A DNA stretch of 64,000 nucleotides, from NCBI GenBank assembly GCA_943370215.1, contig CALRQC020000033.1, forward strand, positions 3,586-67,585. Direction: 5' to 3'. This stretch comes from Niveispirillum sp943370215. GTDB lineage: Bacteria; Pseudomonadota; Alphaproteobacteria; Azospirillales; Azospirillaceae. This document shows, piece by piece, positions 59,163 through 64,000 of the stretch; the first letter of the stretch is position 1; each line of letters begins with the position of its first letter. The translations under genes were made by a program, and so were the position numbers. The notes beneath the pieces were generated by a model that worked only from the letters and a program-made list of their open reading frames with translations, had not been told where the DNA came from and did not search any database.

Positions 59163-61748
59163 TCACGCCACGATATTGACGATGCGGTTGGGCACCACGA
59201 TCACCTTGCGCGGTTCCTTGCCGTCAAGCGCACGCTGCACATTGGCATCGGCGAGCGCTGCGGCCTGGGCCACGTCCTGGGCGCAGTCGCGCGGCAAGGT
59301 CAGTGTGGCGCGCAGCTTGCCATTCACCTGCACCCCCATGGTGACGCTGTCATCCACCACCAGGGCCGGATCGGCCACCGGCCAGTGGCGTTCCACCAGC
59401 AGGTCACCATGGCCCAGTTCGGCCCACATTTCCTGGGCCAGATGCGGCATCACCGGCTGCACGATCTGCGCCATGTACTCCAGCGCCTCGCGGGCGGCCC
59501 AACCCTCATCCGCGCCGACCGTGCCCTTGGCCGCCAGCTTGGACAGGGCATCACCCAGCGCGTTGGTGAAGGTGCGCAGCTTGGCCACGGCGCTGTTGAA
59601 GCGATAGCCCTCGATATCCTCCCCCACGCTGGCGGCTGCCTTGTGGGCGGCGCGGCGGATGGCGGTGGCGTCCGCGCTGAAGCTGTCCGGCTGGGCGCTG
59701 TTGGCGGCGGGCAGGTCAAAGCCCGGTTCCGTCACCAGACGCCACAGGCGGTTGATATAGCGCCAGGCGCCATCAATGCCGGCCTCGGTCCATTCCAGAT
59801 CGCGGTCGGGCGGGCTGTCGGACATCATGAACAGGCGGGCGGCATCGGCACCATAGGAACCGATGATGCCTTCCGGGTCGACGACGTTCTTCTTCGACTT
59901 CGACATCTTGATGACGGGGCCGACCGTCACCGGCGACCCATCGGCAATCTTCTTCGCCGTCGTGCCCTGGATATCCACGTCGGTCGGGAACATCCATTTG
60001 CCGTCAGTATCCTGGAAGGTGGCGTGGGTCACCATGCCCTGGGTGAACAGGCCGCCAAACGGCTCGGCCAAGTCCAGATAACCGACATGGGAGAGGGCGC
60101 GGGTCCAGAAGCGGGAATAGAGCAGGTGCAGCACGGCATGTTCGATGCCGCCGATATAATTATCGACCGGCAGCCAGTACTTCACCAGTTCCTTGTCGAA
60201 GGCCACCTGTTCGTTGCGCGGGTCGGCGAAACGCAGGAAATACCAGCTCGACTCGATAAAGGTGTCGAACGTGTCCGTCTCCCGCTCCGCATCCTTGCCG
60301 CAGGACGGGCACTTCACATGCTTCCAGGTGGCATGGCGGGCCAGCGGGTTGCCCGGCTGGTCGAAGGTTACGTCCGGCGGCAGGGTGACCGGCAACTGGT
60401 CTTCCGGCACATGCACCACGCCGCAATCCGGGCAATGGATGATGGGGATGGGGCAGCCCCAGTAACGCTGGCGCGACACGCCCCAGTCCCGCAGGCGGAA
60501 CATGGTCGTACCCTGGCCACGGCCCAGGGATTCGATCTTGGCGATGGCTTCCTTCTTGCCGGCTTCCACTTCCATGCCGTCCAGGAAGTCGGAATTGCGC
60601 AACAGGCCGGGGCCGGCATAGGCCTCAGTCCCCACCTGGAAGCTGGCGGGATCGGCATCGGCCGGCACCACCACCGGCTTCACCGGCAGATCGTACTTGC
60701 GGGCGAAATCCAGGTCGCGCTGGTCATGCGCCGGGCAGCCGAAAATGGCCCCCGTGCCATATTCCATCAGCACGAAATTGGCGACATAGACCGGCAGGTG
60801 CCAGCCCTTGACGAAGGGATGCTCAGCCGTCACCGGCGTGCGATAGCCCTTCTTCTCCGCCTGTTCCAGCGTGGCTTCGCTGGTGCCCATGCGGTTGCAT
60901 TCGGCGATGAACTCGGCCAGATCGGCATCACCCTCCGCCAGCGTGGCGGCCAGCGGGTGGTTCGGGCTGATGGCCACGAAGCTGGCACCGAACAGCGTGT
61001 CGGGCCGCGTGGTGAACACTTCCAGATCGGCATGACCGCCGGACAGGTTGAAGAAGAAGCGGCAGCCCTGGGACTTGCCGATCCAGTTTTCCTGCATGAT
61101 GCGGACCTTCTCCGGCCAGCGGTCCAGCGTACCGATGGCGGAGAGCAGTTCGTCAGCGAAATGGGTGATCTTCAGGAACCACTGGGACAGCTTGCGCTTT
61201 TCCACCAGGGCACCCGTGCGCCAGCCGCGCCCGTCAATCACCTGTTCATTGGCCAGAACGGTGTTATCCACCGGATCCCAGTTGACCCAGCTTTCCTTAC
61301 GATAGGCCAAGCCCGCCTTCAGGAAATCCAGGAACATCTTCTGTTCGAACCGGTAATATTCCGGCCGGCAGGTAGCGATCTCCCGCTCCCAGTCGATGGC
61401 AAGGCCCATCGTCTTCAACTGGGCGCGCATCGCCTTGATGTTCTCGTAGGTCCAGGTGCCCGGATGCGTGTTCCGCTCCAGTGCGGCGTTTTCCGCCGGC
61501 AGGCCGAAGGCGTCCCAGCCCATCGGGTGCAGTACGTTGAAACCCTTGGCCCGCTTGTAGCGGGCGATCACGTCGCCGATGGTGTAATTGCGCACATGGC
61601 CCATATGGATGCGCCCCGACGGATAGGGGAACATCTCCAACACATAGGTCTTTGGCTTCGACTTATCGGCGGTGACGGCAAAGCTGCGGCGCTCGTCCCA
61701 GACGGACTGCCACTTGGCTTCGGTTTCACGGACATTGTAGCGGGACAT
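59163..61748 (-). CDS. leuS: Leucyl-tRNA synthetase
   Basis: Class I synthetase, 861 residues, bacterial type. HIGH is HMGH in YPSGRIHMGHVRNYTIGD (about 46-50). The CP1 editing domain is intact (FVAISPNHPLAA, YGTGAIFGCPAHDQRDLDFA). A zinc-type CPSCGKDAERE and WGCPIPIIHCPDCG are present. KMSKS is KMSKSKKNVVDPE (about 614). The C-terminal anticodon-binding domain ends VIVVPNRIVNIVA. ATG 61748 starts it. It heads the leuS-lptE-holA group and has a DUF3576 lipoprotein gene upstream, an order common in alphaproteobacteria. Confidence 0.97.
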   Translation of the reverse strand: MSRYNVRETEAKWQSVWDERRSFAVTADKSKPKTYVLEMFPYPSGRIHMGHVRNYTIGDVIARYKRAKGFNVLHPMGWDAFGLPAENAALERNTHPGTWTYENIKAMRAQLKTMGLAIDWEREIATCRPEYYRFEQKMFLDFLKAGLAYRKESWVNWDPVDNTVLANEQVIDGRGWRTGALVEKRKLSQWFLKITHFADELLSAIGTLDRWPEKVRIMQENWIGKSQGCRFFFNLSGGHADLEVFTTRPDTLFGASFVAISPNHPLAATLAEGDADLAEFIAECNRMGTSEATLEQAEKKGYRTPVTAEHPFVKGWHLPVYVANFVLMEYGTGAIFGCPAHDQRDLDFARKYDLPVKPVVVPADADPASFQVGTEAYAGPGLLRNSDFLDGMEVEAGKKEAIAKIESLGRGQGTTMFRLRDWGVSRQRYWGCPIPIIHCPDCGVVHVPEDQLPVTLPPDVTFDQPGNPLARHATWKHVKCPSCGKDAERETDTFDTFIESSWYFLRFADPRNEQVAFDKELVKYWLPVDNYIGGIEHAVLHLLYSRFWTRALSHVGYLDLAEPFGGLFTQGMVTHATFQDTDGKWMFPTDVDIQGTTAKKIADGSPVTVGPVIKMSKSKKNVVDPEGIIGSYGADAARLFMMSDSPPDRDLEWTEAGIDGAWRYINRLWRLVTEPGFDLPAANSAQPDSFSADATAIRRAAHKAAASVGEDIEGYRFNSAVAKLRTFTNALGDALSKLAAKGTVGADEGWAAREALEYMAQIVQPVMPHLAQEMWAELGHGDLLVERHWPVADPALVVDDSVTMGVQVNGKLRATLTLPRDCAQDVAQAAALADANVQRALDGKEPRKVIVVPNRIVNIVA

Positions 61749-61843
61749 CGGGGGCAGCCTTGGAAGGGGTAACGGGTGTCGCTTCGCCGGGCGTCACCCG
61801 TTACAGGGGCTGCCGCCCGGCGCGATCTTTAACTTATGCCAGC

Positions 61844-61982
61844 GCCATGAATTATGACCTCTGGTCAGAATTCATGGCCCTCAGGCGCCGGCGCCAACTC
61901 CGTTGGCTTGGCTTCACGCGGCACGGGCCGCGCGGCGGCGGTCGCCGCCGTACCAACCTTCATGAGTGATGAAGGTTGGTGT
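61844..61982. repeat. Intergenic palindromic repeat, family B copy 4
   Basis: Starts with a nested hairpin GCCATGAATT..TGACC/GGTCA..AATTCATGGC (61844-61878). GCGCCGGCGCC and CCGTTGGCTTGGCT follow, then GCGCGGCGGCGGTCGCCGCC, and it ends with ACCAACCTTCATGAGTGA/TGAAGGTTGGT. The end touches the stop codon of the DUF3576 gene. Confidence 0.7.
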
Positions 61983-62510
61983 TTACTTCGCCTCAGCGGC
62001 GACAGCCTGCTGACGTAGCTGGCGGGCGCGCGTCAGCACGCTGTCTTCCAACTGGGTACGGGTTTCGGTGGTGACCGGGGCATCCAGCCAGACACCGTTC
62101 TGCTGCACCTGGCGGAACACGCTGGCGCGCACGCCATCGGCACGCAGGGCGGCATCGACGATGTAGAGATTGACCTTGAAACGTTCCGTCGGGGTGGCCG
62201 GCGGGGCGTACCAGTCAGTCAGGATGATGCCACCATAGGGGTCGGCCTGGGTGATGGGCATGAATTCCACCGTATCCAGGGCGGCACGCCACAGGAAAGC
62301 ATTGACAGCCACCGTACCAGCGGGGCGGGCGGCAACATTCATGCCGGCGCTACCATCGCTGTTCTGACGGAACGTCTGATTGGGCTGCGGGGCATCCGGC
62401 TCGGACGAACCGAGGCCGACGCTTTTCAGCACACCGCAAGCGGACAACCCGAGGGCCAGGGAGCCCAAAAGGGCGGTTCGACCGATCATGGACAGGGCAC
62501 GCAAGGACAT
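61983..62510 (-). CDS. DUF3576-domain lipoprotein
   Basis: A 175-residue predicted lipoprotein. The signal peptide has the lipobox ALGLSAC (Cys about 25). The mature part has VAVNAFLWRAALDTVEFMPI, then TQADPYGGIILTDWYA and RADGVRASVFRQVQQNG, the DUF3576 signature, and an Ala-rich C-terminus. Members are found beside leuS in alphaproteobacteria; a role in the outer membrane is assumed and the function is unknown. ATG 62510 is used; TTG 62516 is possible. A family B repeat abuts its stop codon. Confidence 0.9.
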   Translation of the reverse strand: MSLRALSMIGRTALLGSLALGLSACGVLKSVGLGSSEPDAPQPNQTFRQNSDGSAGMNVAARPAGTVAVNAFLWRAALDTVEFMPITQADPYGGIILTDWYAPPATPTERFKVNLYIVDAALRADGVRASVFRQVQQNGVWLDAPVTTETRTQLEDSVLTRARQLRQQAVAAEAK

Positions 62511-62814
62511 GGGCAAGCCACCTGGGAACAGCCAGCGGGAAAGACAGAGCCACCCTTAGAGCAAAAAAGCCGGCTCTAGGCAAGGCCGGGCGCTTGAGGC
62601 CAGGGTGGCGGCGTATGCTTTACACGCAATCAAGGCGGGATTCAGGCGCTAAATCCGTAAAAAGCCGAAAGCCGGGCGGGGATGGCCTGGATGATGCGGC
62701 AGCCACATCATTGCCGGGACCATCCCCGCCCCCCGCTTTTTGCCCTTGCATCCCAGCCGCCAGCCACCGAAAAGCCCACGAGTCCCTGACATCGATAAAG
62801 CCAGCCCTTCCGCC
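62511..62814. other. Divergent intergenic region, DUF3576 gene and trhO
   Basis: About 300 bases. AGAGC and GCTCT (around 62558-62578) flank an A-run and form a weak hairpin. No promoter or ORF is convincing. It must hold both divergent promoters. Confidence 0.35.
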
Positions 62815-63732
62815 ATGACCTATGCCATCGCCGCCTTTTATCGTTTCGCCCCCATCGCCGACCCGGCGGGCCTGCGCGACCGGCTTTATGCGCTGTGTGA
62901 CGCTGAAGGGGTGAAGGGCACGCTGCTGGTGGCACCGGAAGGTATCAACGGCACCCTGGCCGCCGAACCGGATGCGATGCGCCGGACCATTGCGGCCATT
63001 GCCGAGACCGCCGGGCTGGCAGAGCCGCTGGAACCGCGCTGGTCGGCGGATGAAACCATGCCCTTCCTGCGCCTGCGCGTGCGGTTGAAGCGGGAGATCG
63101 TCACCATCAAGGAACCCTCCGCCGACCCGACCCTGCAGGTCGGCACCTATGTGGAGCCGGAGGATTGGAACGCCCTGATCAGCGATCCGGACACCCTGGT
63201 CATCGATACCCGCAACGGGTTTGAGGTGGCGCTCGGCACCTTCCAGCGGGCGGTCGATCCCGGTACGGCCAGCTTCGGTGAATTTCCCGCCTATGTCCGC
63301 CGCGAACTGGACCCGCAGCGGCACCGCCGCGTCGCCATGTTCTGTACCGGCGGCATCCGCTGTGAGAAGGCCACCGCCTTCATGCTGGCCGAAGGGTTCG
63401 GGGAGGTTTACCACCTGAAGGGTGGTATCCTGAATTATCTGGAGCGCATCGGGCCGGAAGACAGCCTGTGGTCCGGCGGCTGTTTCGTCTTTGATGAACG
63501 GGTGGCCCTGGGCCATGGGCTGGTGCCGGTGGAAGGGGTGAGCGCCTGTCTGGGCTGTGGTGCGCCCCTGACAGCGGCTGACCGCGCCGATCCGCGGTTT
63601 GAGGAAGGGGTGGCCTGCCCCGCCTGTGCCGACCGCGACGAGCCGGCCCGGCGGGCGGCGCTGCGCGAACGCCAGCGCCAGATCACGCTGGCCCGCCAGC
63701 GCGGTGCCCGCCATCTGGGGCCGCGCGATTGA
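62815..63732 (+). CDS. trhO: tRNA uridine 5-hydroxylase TrhO (YceA, rhodanese family)
   Basis: Hydroxylates uridine 34 of certain tRNAs at position 5 (the ho5U precursor), 305 residues, cytoplasmic. The N-terminal UPF0176 part has GVKGTLLVAPEGINGTLA and RLRVRLKREIVTI. The rhodanese domain has VIDTRNGFEVALGTF and the active-site loop FCTGGIRCEKATAFM (about 180-193). The C-terminus has a Cys-rich segment (CLGCGAPL, CPACADRDE), likely zinc-binding. ATG 62815 begins MTYAIAAFYRFAP, the family start. Confidence 0.93.
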   Translation: MTYAIAAFYRFAPIADPAGLRDRLYALCDAEGVKGTLLVAPEGINGTLAAEPDAMRRTIAAIAETAGLAEPLEPRWSADETMPFLRLRVRLKREIVTIKEPSADPTLQVGTYVEPEDWNALISDPDTLVIDTRNGFEVALGTFQRAVDPGTASFGEFPAYVRRELDPQRHRRVAMFCTGGIRCEKATAFMLAEGFGEVYHLKGGILNYLERIGPEDSLWSGGCFVFDERVALGHGLVPVEGVSACLGCGAPLTAADRADPRFEEGVACPACADRDEPARRAALRERQRQITLARQRGARHLGPRD

Positions 63733-63744
63733 GTTTTTGTACCC

Positions 63745-63780
63745 TCCGTTAAATGATATATCTTAATGTCATTTAACGGA
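63745..63780 (+). promoter_or_regulatory. Perfect 12-base palindrome upstream of the last gene
   Basis: TCCGTTAAATGA (63745-63756), 12 bases, TCATTTAACGGA (63769-63780). The spacer contains TATATC, which could be a -10, and the right arm reaches the ribosome-binding site GGAGGA. It looks like a TetR- or MarR-type operator; no such gene lies in the window. Confidence 0.6.
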
Positions 63781-63791
63781 GGAACTGCCCG

Positions 63792-64000
63792 ATGCCCAAC
63801 ACCGTGATGCCGCGCGTACCGCTGGCGGCGATGAGCCCGTCCATTGCGGCGGCCTTTCATCGCTGCGTGGAAAAGACCGGTGACGGCACCATCATTGAGG
63901 TGATGGCCCACCAGCCCGATATCATGCGCTGGTATTTCGAGGAATTTTACGGCGGCATTTTCTATAACCGCCTACCGGGAATGCGGGTGGATGTGCGCAG
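63792..64000 (+). CDS. Carboxymuconolactone decarboxylase-like protein (N-terminal part)
   Basis: Only the first 69 residues are in the window; the gene continues beyond it. The visible part (AAFHRCVEKTGDGTIIEVMA, then HQPDIMRWYFEEFYGGIFYN) resembles the start of CMD/AhpD-fold proteins, where MAHxPxxxxxF precedes the catalytic CxxC-H region that lies outside the window. GGAGGA ends 8 bases before ATG 63792. The perfect palindrome just upstream suggests tight local regulation. The assignment rests on the N-terminal pattern only. Confidence 0.55.
   Translation, partial: MPNTVMPRVPLAAMSPSIAAAFHRCVEKTGDGTIIEVMAHQPDIMRWYFEEFYGGIFYNRLPGMRVDVR

Noticed and set aside
59133..61772. Long plus-strand open frame opposite leuS
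   Set aside because: Antisense shadow; leuS on the minus strand has every class I synthetase motif.

Overview
This window is ordinary chromosome from a GC-rich alphaproteobacterium. Gene content fits the Rhodospirillales, most likely an Azospirillum/Niveispirillum-like member of the Azospirillaceae. That placement is inferred from a ChvI-ChvG pair next to pckA, a PraR/PhrR-type regulator upstream of metK, usg, DUF3576 beside leuS, mdh near sucCD, an Aer-PilZ receptor and a CIRCE-controlled groESL. No rRNA, tRNA, CRISPR array, prophage or intact insertion sequence was seen.

Layout. 0-9 kb: a class A penicillin-binding protein, an oligopeptide-binding protein, a 2-hydroxyacid dehydrogenase, an SH3-domain protein, an HRDC-domain protein, a SapC protein and a LysR regulator. 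9.5-20 kb: a stand-alone trpB, an orphan ORF beside a MITE-like repeat, chvG-chvI, a HugZ-like protein, a CxxC periplasmic protein, pckA, and a RelBE-type toxin-antitoxin pair. 20.5-31 kb: a MerR-CDF metal-efflux pair with a classic 19-bp-spacer promoter, mdh, two small secreted paralogues, an epoxide hydrolase, YceI-cytochrome b561-YceI, sucCD, a DUF2059 protein and cmk. 31-42.6 kb: rpsA with a long structured leader, a mosaic Mrr-like nuclease, polA, an ACT-domain gene pair divergent from an Lrp/AsnC regulator, a K+ channel-like protein, usg and groESL. 42.9-55.4 kb: Aer-PilZ receptor, a third small secreted paralogue, murI, ctaA, the TPP-riboswitch thiOSGE operon, a second chemoreceptor, trmB, metK and the PraR-like regulator. 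55.4-64 kb: a decayed Fic gene, repeats, a DJ-1/PfpI protein, the leuS-lptE-holA block, a DUF3576 lipoprotein, trhO and the start of a carboxymuconolactone decarboxylase-like gene under a perfect palindrome.

How the genes work together. Central carbon metabolism is concentrated here (pckA, mdh, sucCD), with the ChvI-ChvG envelope-stress/acid sensor beside pckA. Thiamine synthesis is one riboswitch-controlled operon. Translation and protein quality are represented by rpsA, leuS, trmB, trhO, metK and groESL. The cell envelope is served by the PBP, murI and lptE, and chemotaxis by two receptors, one with a likely c-di-GMP input.

The most notable unexplained structure is (i) three dispersed copies of a two-cysteine secreted protein family, one of which takes its stop codon from the end of a MITE-like repeat; (ii) two families of intergenic palindromic repeats, one of which mostly lies against gene 3' ends; (iii) a Fic-family remnant whose FIC motif is still readable but carries an in-frame stop; (iv) an Mrr-like gene with an AT-rich 5' half and a GC-rich 3' half.
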